DNA of 64,000 bases, from NCBI GenBank assembly GCA_963931865.1, contig OZ007517.1:4353707-4417706 (forward strand). The letters run 5' to 3'. A program made the translations under genes and the position numbers. Of this stretch, positions 10,734 to 22,068 are shown one piece after another. This DNA is from Axinella damicornis. Its lineage: Eukaryota; Porifera; Demospongiae; Axinellida; Axinellidae. Each line of letters opens with the position of its first letter. Within the stretch, counting starts at the first letter, position 1. The notes under the pieces were generated by a model. That model saw only the letters and a program-made list of their open reading frames with translations. It had not been told where the DNA came from and made no database searches.

Positions 10734-13700
10734 ACACACTTTTTGCTCAATTGGGGTCGAATGAGCACCCACCTTTGGTCTAGCCTCGTGCCTCATGTGA
10801 AACAAAAACAGAGCGTATTTGTGAAGTTTTGAGAGGCGCTACGCATATCCAAGGTAAGAAAGTTTGCTTGCAGAAAGTCTCTATCAGTCCTGTTGGTGAT
10901 CATGAAAGGTGCACCACCCATGGAAACTCTTTTGCGAGACGACAGTATATGAAAGCTAATGTTTCATGGGTGTGAATGTTCTTTACCAGTTCCCCCCTTC
11001 CTGAAACACACATTCATACATGTACTTATGTTTACCATTTGTGTCGACCAAACGTATTTGTTGATTCCCTGCAGTGGCTTGAAGTATGAGATCCGTGCAG
11101 TGGTCGGAAATGTACGTACGTGTGTTATCTGTTCCTGTAAAGTGTGTTGCCTAAACTGTTCTTCAGGAATGCTAAGCAGGTGCCATATTGTGCCTGAGGT
11201 TTGACGCACCTGCAAAGCAATCAATCGACATAGGAATTGCATAGTACATGTACGTAACAGCTACATATGCAGTAGGTAGGAGTAGTCAGAATCTGCCAAA
11301 GTTCGTGACCGAGATGTGGTGCAGTGCACTCCTGGTAGTCATAGCTACTGGTGGAGCAATGTATATTTCAGAATGATAACTTCGGCGGCCTTACTCTCAC
11401 ATCTTGGCTATATATATTTGTGCTTCGGAAGATTCTGAATGCATCCACCAGCTCATGCATACAAGCTAGCCTCATTCTGCAGGCAGCTTGTGTTGGTGGC
11501 TAGTGTAATGCTCACCCTAATTAAGGTAGGAAGCACGGCATCGGCGAAATCGCGCTATTTTGCTCTTGAATAATTGATGAGATGACGTCCCTCGCATACG
11601 GTTATATAGAGTTATTAATCTGTTTACGTTTTCCCATGGCGGCAACCGGAATAAACAAGGGGGGCTTCTCTCGTTGATGCAGCTAGCGGCCCTTTCAAGT
11701 TTCAAATCGGCACTCTGATGCGGCCGTGCAGTACTTTGAAGATTTGTTTGAACCCTTTTTTTTTTTTTTTTTTTTTTTTTTAAGTAAAGAGCTATTCTGG
11801 CTTAGCCTCGTTCCCAGTCCCACGCCCAGCTTTCCGTCGCTGCTTAGTACGGTAAAGCGGGGAGGGCCTGGTACATTTCCTCACGTGAGTGACGTCAAGG
11901 GTAGAAAGGGGTAGAAAGACCGGAAGTTGAACGTGGGCGTACGTGGTCTCAGAACAGCAAGAAGAGCGAAGGTACCAGGTAACACACCACACGTATCTAG
12001 CTAGCGGGGGGCGACTGTCATACTCACCGAGCGTTGAACGTGTAGATGGCTGAATAACACGCAAAACGTAGCGTCTTCGTTCTGAAAATTTTGCGGTTTT
12101 TCAATTACGTCATGCTCACGTGAGGAAATGTACCAGGCCCTCCCCGCTTTACCGTACTAAGCAGCGACGGAAAGCTGGGCGTGGGACTGGGAACGAGGCT
12201 AATTCTGGCTTATTGAATGTAGCGATGGGCTATCTGAGTGTGAATAGCTAGGTGGAGCGAGCAGGAATGTTTGTGGGTCTGCTGAAGTGGCCGAAGAACA
12301 GCCTGGAAAGTGAACAGCCTCCGACAGCTCCCTGGCCAAGGTGCTCTAGAGAGTTGACCTTTCGGCATTACAGGCCCCACCCAGGCCCCACCCATTTTCG
12401 TGTTAGGGCGAATTTGGCTGGTTTGGTAGCTGGACTGGGCTGGTGAGAGGGAGTAGATGTGTGGCCAAAACTCTGTAACCGAGAGGTGAACGTGGAAAAG
12501 CATCCCTAGTTTTGCAGGGGGTAGGTTGACCTTTTGAAGAAAGCCCTTGGCTTGAGTCGGTTTTAGTTGGTGTGCGTGGAATTTTTTTTGAAAGCCTAGG
12601 GTAGCCAAACCTCTGTTTTTGAGGGTGGCAGTGAGTTTTGGGCTGTAGCCTGCAAGTGAGGAGAGCAGGTGGTAAATCCATCCGTAGTTTTTGGGCCTGT
12701 TTTGTGTGTGTATTGATGATGGGGTCAGAGTGTGGGTGGGGCCTTGGAGAGGGTCCAAATTTTCAGTTTCGTAGAGGGCCTTAAAATTGAGTTTTAGGGC
12801 ATTTTCAAGCAGAGGGAGTAGTTTGATGCAAAGTATTGCTGAAACTTGTGTACGCTTTGATGCTGCCCATTTATCCATCAACTTGGTTTCGGAGATCACG
12901 GTGCCCATGTTTACTACCTTAATGCACATGTGATGTCGCATACTATACTGCCATCAAGTCAAGTGAGTGATGCATGGCAGCCGGCAGGAAGACAAAAGTG
13001 CTCATTACGTAACTTCACCACCTAGTTTCAGCACGATTATTAATCAGTACTTGACGGCAATCTTGACAGTGTAATCATACGCCTTCTCTGAATGCCCAAG
13101 AATGTGCATACGTAAGTGTACGTCCATGTACTGTAGATAGTTAACGTACCAAGGACCTATCACCTGCAAAGTGGGGGAAGGCGTGCAACGCCAATTCTTG
13201 CTAGTATTCACTTCAGAGGGTTGAAAGTGACCATGACTACGTACGCAAGAAACTCTATTTGTTGGCAGTAGTCTTTTTAGTCTAGTTCCCAGACCCTTCA
13301 TCCAGTGTGTACGTATATCGCTTCTGGTACTAAAAGCAATCAGCACTGGGGTTGGTTGAGTCTGGGACCGAGACTACAAGTATGCCTTGTTCTGTGTGAA
13401 TCGTATCATATTATGAACTGTGTTTTGTAGCCCATGACGTTGTCCCAGTTGCTTGGTCTGTACGGGTCTCTTGATGAGAGGGCTCTGAAACTGGCGGTAC
13501 TCTTCCGACATTGGGCAAAGGTATGTCCACTCTAATACAACTTCAATATACGTAGCCTGAGCTGGTGGTAGTGTGTGAATACAGAGGAAGGGAACTCAAA
13601 TTTGCTTGCAATGCAGCCACAGATTTTTGTGACAGTATTCAACTTCAAGCACCATGCAGCTACGAACATGTACGTGTACGTATGCAGGATTTCATCCATT

Positions 13701-14119
13701 CCCTACATTGGTCATACGTATGACAGTGTGAGGCATTTACTGTTGAGCTGCTCCTTCTCAAATGTGTGAGCACTACACAAGGCATGTGTTGAAGTTACAA
13801 GCATTGTGGCATAGTTTGCAGTAGCTGGGTCATCCAACTTGGGCTGTTTTACCCTAAAATTGCCTCAGAAATGGTCTCAGCTGGCAGAACATGCCCCAGA
13901 TCACCCTTGTTGGTGTGCTTAGTACTTAGCACTGTATCTGTATACGTATATCCACTGTTCAACCTGAGCACTTCAAATCTGGTGGGTGTACAGCCTTTAT
14001 TGCAGGTGTGTAGGATGGAGCAGCAGGAAGGTGGCCACTACCCTGGCCACATGTTTGTTGTCATGGTGATCCACTACCTTCAGCAGAGGAACCCGCAAGT
14101 ACTGCCTGTGCTACATGAG
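8277..14119 (+). CDS. TUT4/7-like terminal uridylyltransferase, middle exons of the N-terminal half
   Basis: Exons 8277-8328 (VLIPPFMKGVLEIIRCS), 10137-10215 (ETYSEVKEDFFAFNKIPRIL), 11075-11111 (SGLKYEIRAVVGN), 13431-13520 (MTLSQLLGLYGSLDERALKL) and 14006-14119 (YPGHMFVVMVIHYLQQRNPQ). The segments match, in order, the stretch of TUT4/TUT7 from the inactive N-terminal nucleotidyltransferase domain into its PAP-associated domain. LDERALKLAVLFRHWAKVC is the usual central helix and VIHYLQQRNP the following one. The first three exons join in phase; at least one small exon is missing between 11111 and 13431. No start, palm GS motif or second (active) catalytic half is present in this stretch. The preceding exons, with compatible phase 0, are at 53718-54586. 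TUT4/7 enzymes add uridines to RNA 3' ends in the cytoplasm. Confidence 0.74.
8435..9074. mobile_element. CACTCCTGGTAG-family element
   Basis: Begins CACTCCTGGTAGGGGAAAAA and ends CTACCAGGAGTGCGGTTGCCCCTCG, so the 12-bp CACTCCTGGTAG is inverted at the two ends. Interior features recur in all copies: CTCACCTTGGTGGTGGAGAT, GCCGTGATCGCTGTCGTTCA and CACGTGGCATGTGCGTTAAT. Open frames inside differ between copies, so it is probably non-coding. Confidence 0.7.
9266..9799. mobile_element. CACTCCTGGTAG-family element, opposite orientation
   Basis: Starts CGAGGGGCAACCGCACTCCTGG and ends ACCAGGAGTG, followed by TAA. Interior matches 8435-9074 in reverse. The two lie head to head with about 190 bp between them. 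Confidence 0.68.
10220..13430. other. Intronic stretch of the TUT-like gene
   Basis: Apart from the exon at 11075-11111 it holds an 18-bp C tract (10368-10385), a 27-bp C tract with a CA repeat (10693-10739), a 26-bp T tract (11756-11781) and the MITE 11803-12201. The minus-strand open frame 12941-12210 (243 codons) has no recognisable domain and no clear splice context; I leave it unassigned. Confidence 0.5.
11803..12201. mobile_element. Mutator-like MITE with 9-bp target duplication
   Basis: The ends are TAGCCTCGTTCCCAGTCCCA and its complement ending CGAGGCTA, with long arms that include the CAGCTTTCCGTCGCTGC segment (about 90 bp before the arms diverge). It is flanked by ATTCTGGCT at 11794-11802 and 12202-12210. 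Length 399 bp with no coding capacity. A 9-bp duplication with long inverted repeats is the hallmark of Mutator/MULE elements. Confidence 0.85.
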
Positions 14120-14784
14120 GTATGTACATGGTACATGCATGGGTTAGTCTCACTTTGACTGCAATGTGTTCATGCACCAAAATGCAATGAATGCATGTGT
14201 GAATGTATATTCATAATTTTTCACTCAATTGGTCAATTGATACCTATTCTTGTTGCTAGTGTATACACATTATCAGAGATGTCTTGAATCCTTTGCTGTG
14301 TGATCAGCAAGCACATTCTAATTGGAGCACAGCATACAGTGAAACCAGATACTTTGTTAGCCTTGCTCCCAGCCATTCCTACTGCTAGTAGTTGATCACT
14401 TACGTATGTGCTCCTGGCAGTACGCAAAAGATTCTGCATACTATAATTATGCGTTTCTATACATACCCGATTACGGCATATCCAGCCAACTTAGGGAGCT
14501 GTCTCCATATAGCTAACTTGTCTCATGAGTGTGTCACTCACGTGCTGTTCATTACTATATACATGGCACTTGAGGTTTATTCACAGTGGCGTAGGAAGCA
14601 AATCCAAAGTGGAGTGGTGATTCCGCACGGAAATGTTTTTCTCTTTTTCTTTTAAGCGGCCAGGAAGCTCTGTATTTCACCTCAGCCGGCAAATAGAAAG
14701 TGGAGAAGCCATTAGCAGCATATGGAAGTAGCTACCAACGTGTGTGCAAAGCACGCACTTTCTAGGGGGGTTGGGGGCATGCCC

Positions 14785-15445
14785 CCCGGACAATTTTGCT
14801 CTTTTGAGATGTTTTTTGTCTCGGCACCGAAGTGCCGAGACACAGTGCTTGATGCGTAGCTACGTACGTACATACGTACGTACGTACGTATGACGTACGT
14901 AAGTCGCTTTTCGCAATGTGCCCACGCAAGTGCAGCAACCGCTTCATTGGATGTCAAACGTATTTATATCCTGCAAGTAGATCTCAAAAAGTGATTATGG
15001 GTTTTGCTTGGCTGCTCATGAATCCACTCACCAAGACTTAAATCATGACAATGAATACTCACCCATCCATACACAGTGTGCTGCACTCAGCCATCCCTAA
15101 CTACACACTCAGCTCTAGCTATCTAGCTAGATAATTGCTGAAAGAATTGGCCAAGGTGTTCTCTGTGAATAAAACGGCCCAACTGGCTCTGACTAAACAT
15201 CAAGCCCAGACACGACCATACTGCTTGGGTGAACATTCCCACCTCACCCTGACCCACCCCTTGCTCACACAGAACCTCTAAGGATACTGACGCTGACTTC
15301 AGCTGAAAGTCTCATAGCTAACAAGATTTGCAGTCATAAAGAGTTAAACAGCTGCCATGTCCTCTACATGATTGTAGCTGATACCAAGTCGTGCCGAGAC
15401 GCATCAAGTCTTTTAAAGACTCGCTTGTTGAGCCATTTTTAGCAA
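14785..15445. repeat. Dispersed repeat, first of an inverted pair
   Basis: Contains GTCTCGGCACCGAAGTGCCGAGAC at 14819-14842, an ACGT run (14864-14901), TCTAGCTAGATAATTGCTGAAAG, AACATCAAGCCCAGACA and GATACCAAGTCGTGCCGAGAC. The reverse complement of the series is at 55240-55830. Confidence 0.65.
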
Positions 15446-15767
15446 AATATAGGCTGCCTAGGTCTATAGCTGAACTACATGTAGGGCCGCTCATTGCAGC
15501 TGGTTATTACGTTACACTGTACAAAGAACGCTTACTTCAGGATCCTGACAGTGACAGCTGCTGAGAAACTCAAACTAACACCTCGAAGGATACACGTGCG
15601 CACGCACATCATGCCGCATGTGTAATCCATGCATATTATTGAAGTGGGTGCGGTTTCTGCCGTCACGTTGTAAAGCGACTTAATTTAATTTTGGGGGGCC
15701 GAAAAAGTGGAGCGACCATGGCTGCTCCGGCCGCTGCGCTTCCTACGCCACTGTATTCGTGTGCGTC

Positions 15768-15880
15768 ACTGGTTCATGTTCATGTGGTTCACTGGTTTGT
15801 GAGGTTCACTGGTTCGTGTGGTTCACTGGTTCGTGAGGTTCACTGGTTCGTGAGGTTCACTGGTTGGTTCACCAGCTGAG
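15768..15880. repeat. Tandem repeat GGTTCACTGGTTCGTGA
   Basis: About six imperfect 17-18 bp units (GGTTCACTGGTTYGTGWG). It could be read as an F/TGS-type repeat on the plus strand but has no splice context. Confidence 0.75.
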
Positions 15881-16604
15881 TTAGGTTCATGGACCCGTTG
15901 ACTTTGTTTATGTGCTGGTTCCTGCCCTTCATGCGTTGGTTCATGGAAGTTAATAGTTCTTGCACGGCGTCCGGATACTTCCGTAACAACCCTAACTACA
16001 CACCTACGTACCTCTAACAGACCTCACCAAGGGTTGGCCATAGTGCTGGGCCAACTGTCGCCACACACGATAAGGCGGGGTGGCTCCGCCCATCCTCTCT
16101 GAAGTATGGATGCCCGTGATAGGCTTGGGTGAGAGTGGGAGCTATCCCACTGAGCCCAAGGGGTGGTGTTGGTGAACAGCACCAAGGCTCTGTAGGGGAC
16201 TAGGAGCTTGAGAGTGGGGACTGAGAATAATAATCAATGAGACTCAATGAAAATTATAAACACAAACTCCAGTCTGACACGAATGTACAATCAACCACCC
16301 ACGTCAGGATATCCGTCACCTTCCGGATCCTCCTGACCTTCGGCTCGCGCTTGCCATTGTAAATGGTTAGTACAGAAGAAATACGCATCCTTTACTCGCA
16401 GGTTTGGCAGTACACAGTACGCTTGTGTTTAATAGCTTGACTTTGAAGGAGCAATGGAAGTCAGAGCACCCTCTGGACCTGGATGACTTCCATTCCTCTT
16501 TACAACTGCAACTAGCACTGTCGTACCTGCTCATACACGCACACTTTGTCTGGTAAAAAATTCCCCACCATTACAACTGTTGGCATTTTGTTTATTTTGT
16601 GTAG

Positions 16605-18924
16605 CCCTTGAAGACGACACAGATGAACTGCTTGAGCTCATAGCAAGGAGTGACACAGTGCTCACACCGCCCATACCAGACCAGGCGTTCTGCAACGGAG
16701 ATCAACTGTAGGAGGACAGAGCTCTTCTGCCTACCTCCACACATCACCCTCCGAACAGGACCACCACACCTCCTCTCAGTGCCTCACTAGCAGTAAACAT
16801 CAAGAGCCAAAAGGAACCCCAAGTGACAGTCAAGAGTTTGATCTGGGTGACTACCCTGTGAAGGAAAACTTTACTTCTGCCCCTCTGTCTGTTCAGGGGC
16901 ACTCTGCTACTGATACATCACATCAAAAGGCAATCAGAGAGTTGCACCCTCGCAGTGCTGTTGAACAGCTTTTGGAGATCCTTCAGGGGTCAGTATACTA
17001 GCCTCTGTCCCCATTTCTCTGGAGGTCCAGGTGTGATGATACTGATATGTAGTAGTGCATTCATGGTTGAATGCATATTGCATCACTGGAACCACATAAA
17101 ATGAATATCTGTGTGGGCTGACCTTTGATCTAGGTAGCAGGAGCACATGACCTGGCATAGGTAGCCTAACATAGTACCACATGCCAAATCAACTTTATCC
17201 TTCATTTTGTCGATACCACTACTTGTCACTGCGCACATGCACAGCCCCCTGTTCACGGTCAGCTCTCTGCAGGGCGATCGTATCGTTCATGCTCTCTTTG
17301 TTCTCCACTGGCTCATGTGAACTCCAATTGCTAGCTGCACCCACACGCATGACAGCTTTGGAGGTAGATAACACTTACAACAAGTATACATTAGCTTATG
17401 CTACGTGAGAACTTTGCCTACGTAGCTTCCTGTTCAGCAATCTATACCAACCGGAGGGAAGGATTGGGTTAGTAGTAGGGTGGTAGTTAGTAGTAGGGTG
17501 TGTAGCACACAGTAATTATTTGTGTTTTGGCTTGGCGCTGGAAGAGAGGGTATTTCACTAGAGCTTTCCAATCTATACATTTCAACCATGCAGGCACACC
17601 TCAGCTGATGCGGGGGCCCTCAAGACAGACCACTCACTCAAATGTAAGTGTGTAACTTGCAGTACATGATGTATGTATGACATGGGAGGGAGGCATTTAA
17701 CATCCTGATGAGGCTGGTTAGCCATGTAATGTTATGGTATGTACTATGTAGTGCTTGCCTAGCCTCGTTCTCAGGCCTCCATGCCCAGCTGTTGTAGCTT
17801 GGATACTGCGAGCGAAAAAGCTGGGGGTTGGCCTGGGAATTAAAGGGTAAACTAGTGGGTGTAGATGTATGTGTATGGATTGATGAAATGGGATCAGATT
17901 ATTATCACGTTGAAGTGACACTGAGCTGAAGCAAAATTGAAGTGGCAAAACGAACCGAAACCGGAAACCATGCTTGATTCTGAGGTGAGGTTCATACCCA
18001 GGCTCTATAGCTTCAAGTATACAGCAGAGGCTATAAGCCAACTGCTATCTGAACACATGTGACTCAATCACTCAGAGAGAGCTTATAATTATGTTTGGAC
18101 TGACCTGTTACCAGGGTAGGCTAGAGGATTAGCTAAGGGCGTTCCTAGTGCTAAAGCTCTTACTATTCTGCATAAATTTGCTGCTATCAACATTCACAAT
18201 TACAAGAGTACTGCTGTAGTGATTGAGTTGCGGACCTATGATTATACTTGTGGTGCTTCGAACGGCTTATATTCAAGAACAGCTGCAGACAGTGCAGGGC
18301 TTGATTGCATTATTATTCAGTTTGCTTTGGAGATCACAACCAGTTTTTTTGTACTCAAGTCACCATAAAACCGCCTCAGAACTCCTATGGACTGGATTTC
18401 AGGAGAAAAAAATCGATAGATATATAATATATATATAGAATTACTGTGAATGGTGACCTCTTTGTGCACTTCGCTGAACATGATTTGGTCCCCCATTTTC
18501 CAAACTTTCAATGTCAAGAATCAATTGTGGTCATGGATAATGCAAGCGTGCGTTGATCACTCCATCAGAGTTGCTGAACTGATCCATGGAGCAACAATCC
18601 AATTTCTTGAATCAAATTTCCAAGCTCTAAGACTGGACTAAATTGCTAATTTCCAAGCAAACATGGTACCTGCAGAGTGAAATCTAAGCACTATTCTCTC
18701 ATATGTTGCTGTGTAAATATGTACATATATAGCACCAATGAGATTAATAGCTACTGCATTTCATTGCAGGCAAACTCTTCAAGTGCTACGGACTTCCCCG
18801 TACCCTGGACCCCACCATCCTCCACCCCATGAACGAGGGGAGTGGCAGAAACTTCAGAGTGAGGTGGAAGCCCTTCAGCATCAAGTGCATTCCATCAAGC
18901 AGCAAAAGGATACAGCGCCTCCAG
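16605..18924 (+). CDS. Ser-rich then coiled-coil protein exons, possibly the CEP72-like C-terminus
   Basis: Three likely exons. 16605-16988 reads EDDTDELLELIARSDTVLTP.. and, after a one-base shift at about 16710 (in-frame TAG at 16709-16711), a Ser/His-rich stretch ending LHPRSAVEQLLEILQG. 17594-17643 (HTSADAGALKTDHSLK) joins it in phase 2. 18770-18924 has a Pro-rich lead, then WQKLQSEVEALQHQVHSIKQ, a heptad-like coiled coil. CEP72 relatives have a Ser-rich middle, an LLExLL-type helix and a C-terminal coiled coil, so these may be its 3' exons, but the identity rests on composition and position only. The last exon opens in phase 2 while 17643 ends in phase 1, so an exon is missing or the gene is damaged. 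A TUT interdomain linker is the alternative. Confidence 0.45.
18441..18640 (+). pseudogene. DDE transposase relic (Tc1/IS630-like catalytic region)
   Basis: One frame gives NGDLFVHFAEHDLVPPF and then VVMDNASV. A second frame continues DHSIRVAELIHGATIQFLES. Together this is the VVMDNASxHH..VxxLIxxxG..xxFLP core of DDE superfamily endonucleases, the Asp in VVMDN being a catalytic residue. The one-base shift falls inside the motif at about 18546-18552, and the expected PPYSPDLNPIE block is lost after FLES. Dead fragment in an intron; no terminal repeats could be assigned. Confidence 0.62.
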
Positions 18925-19113
18925 GTAACAACAAACATATTTGTATACCGTAGTCATTAGAGTTGGGCAATAATTCTGCAATGTCGCAATAATGTACTGC
19001 TGCAATTTATGTTTTGCATGATTTTTTGAATGCCAATACTATCGCAATTGCAACAAGTCTCTGCCACTCCCCTCGCAGTATCCTTACACTTCTAGAGTAT
19101 CAACAACATATTA

Positions 19114-19776
19114 CACTCCTGGTAGGGATAAAATTGTGCTGCGTAAAATAAATAATCTAACCTAAACTAAATAATTAACGTTTGACTACTTACGAATGGC
19201 CTGCAAAGATTCTGACGACACCGTCGTGATCGCTATCATGCACTGTCCTCACCGTACAATTTTGGTGCTGAAACTCACCTTGGTGGTGGAAATATGAGCG
19301 CTTTTGTCTCGCCGTTGGCCGCCATTGCTCGAGCGCTCCATCGACTTCCGGTGGCAGTACCGTTCTTAGGAAAGGCACACGAACATTCTGACCACACGGC
19401 CGTGATTGCTGTCGTTCACTGATGCTTACATGCCGAAACTCACCGTGCTGGCTAAGTTGTGAGTGCTATAATAATGTATTGTCTTCCTTTTGGTCGCCAT
19501 TTCTCGCGATCGACTGGTTGCCACGTGGCATGTGCGTTAATCGGAACGAATTGCAATACTTAGCTTGCACTACGGCGAGTCGCAACCAGGGTTGCAACGT
19601 GGCTATGAATGATTTTATTTGGTACTTGAGAGCACTCTGAATAGTAATTTCTGATCTTTCCTATATAGAATATAGCTATCATGGTACTCAAGTGATGTGT
19701 GATAATTGGAACGAACTGTCACACTTAGCTTGTGCTACCGTTTAACCTCGCCTACCAGGAGTGCGGTTGCCCCTCG
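19114..19776. mobile_element. CACTCCTGGTAG-family element
   Basis: Starts CACTCCTGGTAGGGATAAAA and ends CTACCAGGAGTGCGGTTGCCCCTCG. It follows the coiled-coil exon at 18770-18924 directly. Internal order is as in 8435-9074. Confidence 0.68.
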
Positions 19777-19929
19777 CTAATGTAAACAAATAAATAACCT
19801 CCCAGCCTGCAGGAAGGACCTACAAAGGTTCTGACTAAATCATAATCAACAGTACAATTTTGTTGCTAAAGTTCATCTTGGCAGTGGAGCTGTGAGTGCT
19901 TTTTGTCTTCCCTTCAGCTGCCATTGCTC

Positions 19930-20551
19930 TAGCCTCAAACCCAGGTGCGGAGGAGGGGGAAAAGAGTGCCTGGTATCCACTGTTTGCACATGCGCTTAAT
20001 TATTACATAAAATCAAGTGGATTTATGCAGATGACGTCGCGAAACTATCCAAGTGTAAACAATGACGTCTATACCACACAACGAATTTGAAACCACGAAG
20101 ACATGATCGCAGCTTTAACTCTCACGTTTGGAACTTGGTCTGTCTTCAGTGCCATGAGGGATGAGACTACAATGACTACGCTGTCATCTTGGGCAAGCTT
20201 CACATCAAACACGAACGGTATAACACAATGACTTACCAAAACCAGTGCGTAGACAGAGTCTCTTCGTATACTCGCTTCAGAGATGCCCTCTGCTCGGGTT
20301 CAAGCATCATCGCTGCACACCCAAGTCGCTGAAGGTACGAAACAGCCTTGTCTACTACATTTTGAATAAAGTCGCCATTATTGACAAAATACGATCGTGA
20401 TACGGTTACGAACACGTATCTGACGTCAACAAGCCACGGGAATGAGGCAGTCTTATCCGGGATTCCCGGAATGTCGGGAAATTAAGCACATGCGCAAACA
20501 GTGGATACCAGGCGCTCTCTTCCCGCTCCTCCATGCCTGGGTTCAAGGCTA
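19930..20551. mobile_element. Mutator-like MITE with 9-bp target duplication
   Basis: Element of 622 bp with inverted ends of about 70 bp (TAGCCTCAAACCCAGG ... CCTGGGTTCAAGGCTA; inner arm ACTGTTTGCACATGCGCTTAA). Flanked by CCATTGCTC at 19921-19929 and 20552-20560. Same family as 47414-48024 and 32458-33070. No open frame of a transposase. Confidence 0.85.
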
Positions 20552-20589
20552 CCATTGCTCAAGCTCTCTCTTCAACTTCAGTTGCAACA

Positions 20590-20680
20590 AAGATTATGAC
20601 CACACGGTACCAGTTGCGCTACAGCAAGTCGCAACCGGGGTTGCAACGCCTACCAGGAGTGCGGTTGCCCCTCGTTACTA
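20590..20680. repeat. Right-end fragment of the CACTCCTGG family
   Basis: ATTATGACCACACGGTACCAGTTG.. to ..CCTACCAGGAGTGCGGTTGCCCCTCG without a left end. The same fragment is at 33106-33193 in the second Z block, so it was present before that block duplicated. Confidence 0.5.
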
Positions 20681-21257
20681 AGATAAGAATTTTGAAATCG
20701 AGGTCATTTGTACACCTCTGTTTGAAGAACAATGACAACCAGTGAAGACAGTAATTGCAAGATCGCTTCAGGCAATAATTGTAAGGTATAATTATCGCCG
20801 AGCTCTACTAGTCAGTCTAATATTTGGAACACAGACTGTTAATTGGAACACCCCCTATTGGTTGGTGATTACGGGGATCAATCCCACTCCATTCCATATG
20901 TTACCCTCTCCTCATAAACTACCCATACACCGCAAACATTGATTTACGTTACATGAGAGTAAAGTTCAGGTCATGTCATGCGCTATTTTCTAAAGTGTGT
21001 AACAAATCAATTCTCATTGGACTTCTGGTTTGATCCCGAGACTGTTTTGTACGCATACTTCCATGCTATTGTTCTGTCAGGAGCACATGAGCAGATGAAG
21101 GCGGCGAAGGAGCGTCAAAACTAGTGTTGTGCACCCTCACGCCTTGCAGTCATACCTTGAACTCAAGTGCTTCGGCAGGTACACTTGCTGAGAAGCGTAT
21201 GATGGGTATCAGGGTAGTAGTTCACTGCTGACATTGGTGATTCATAATTTTGTGCAG

Positions 21258-22068
21258 GTCTCCAAAGGAGGGTGATGGCCACTTCTGCTGGAGATGCGGT
21301 ATCTTGCACATCTGGTGAAACTCGTGAGAAGGCACGGCATGAGCTCGGAGAGGATCCCGAGACAAGAGGTGCAATCATCCAAGAGCTCCGGGACAAGATA
21401 GAGCAGTGGCAGCCAAGCCCAGAGGAGGGAGGACTGATGTTTCACAAAAGGATGACAAATATTTCTCCTGCATTATCTGAGAGCAAAAAGAATTGACCTA
21501 GATCGAGCTCTGCAGCTATATGTGAACTACCACAATTTACAGGAAGAAATATGCAGGTCTACTGGGAGGGATTACCCCCAAGGACGTAGGAGTGGACTGG
21601 TGTCGGTGCTACCAGAGCGCTCAAGGTCAGGGTGCAACCAAGAGACAATGCCCCCAGAAGATGTGCTGAAGACTTACGTGCTGCTTCTGGACAGGCTGAT
21701 AGAGGAGGAGACCCAGGTGTATGTGTTGGAGGACCTGAATTTCTATAGGATCTATTGTCTGGCCCGGACTCTACTGTTGCAGGTATGCACACAAAATTAT
21801 CATATGATGCCAGAAAGCTGCAGTATTCTCATTGGATAATCGTCCAAATTGCCTATTAGTGATTGTAGCATTGTATATACTGATATACCATCTCTCCACC
21901 CATAGGAGGCAGTTACAAGACAACCCACTTGTTGAACCAGCCCTGGTACATCGATCAGCATCATCATACTGGAAGCGATCAAAAGCTGGAGGTGTGGAAG
22001 GCCTGGGAATGAGGCTAATCATTATAGCCACTGCACATCCCTTCCTCAAACAGAAGTTCAAGGAAAGG
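21258..22068 (+). pseudogene. CRAL-TRIO domain protein (RLBP1/TTPA/clavesin type), copy 1, frameshifted
   Basis: From the acceptor at 21255-21257 the sequence gives the CRAL-TRIO N-terminal helix KARHELGEDPETRGAIIQEL and then, in shifted frames, KDDKYF, LRAKRIDLDRALQLYVNYH and the lipid-binding region GLVSVLPERS..PPEDVLKTYVLLLDRLIEEE..VLEDLNFYRI, ending at a GT donor after 21780. An exon at 22028-22068 (HPFLKQKFKER) matches the later PFLKxKLKER helix. Against the copy at 33782 it has lost one T near 21443 and four bases near 21476, so the frame is broken before the lipid pocket. CRAL-TRIO proteins carry tocopherol, retinal or phosphoinositides in the cytosol. A possible upstream exon at about 21020-21120 (DPETVLYAYFHAIVLSGAHE) ends in TAG after an extra A. 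Confidence 0.72.

Noticed and set aside
11163..11192. Possible micro-exon of the TUT-like gene after the AG at 11164-11165
   Set aside because: Phase 0 reading hits TAA at once; only a 13-bp reading (GAATGCTAAGCAG) is possible and the phase does not fit.
12210..12941. 243-codon minus-strand open frame
   Set aside because: No recognisable domain, no splice or promoter context, and composition like the surrounding intron; possibly chance or an old relic.
14864..14901. ACGTACGT run as a regulatory site
   Set aside because: Simple repeat lying inside the dispersed 0.6-kb repeat; no evidence for function.
16011..16330. Compact GC-rich stretch with hairpins (CACCAAGGG..GTGGCTCCGCCCATCC) that could be an RNA gene or SINE head
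   Set aside because: I could not match it to tRNA, 5S or snRNA consensus boxes, so no call is made.
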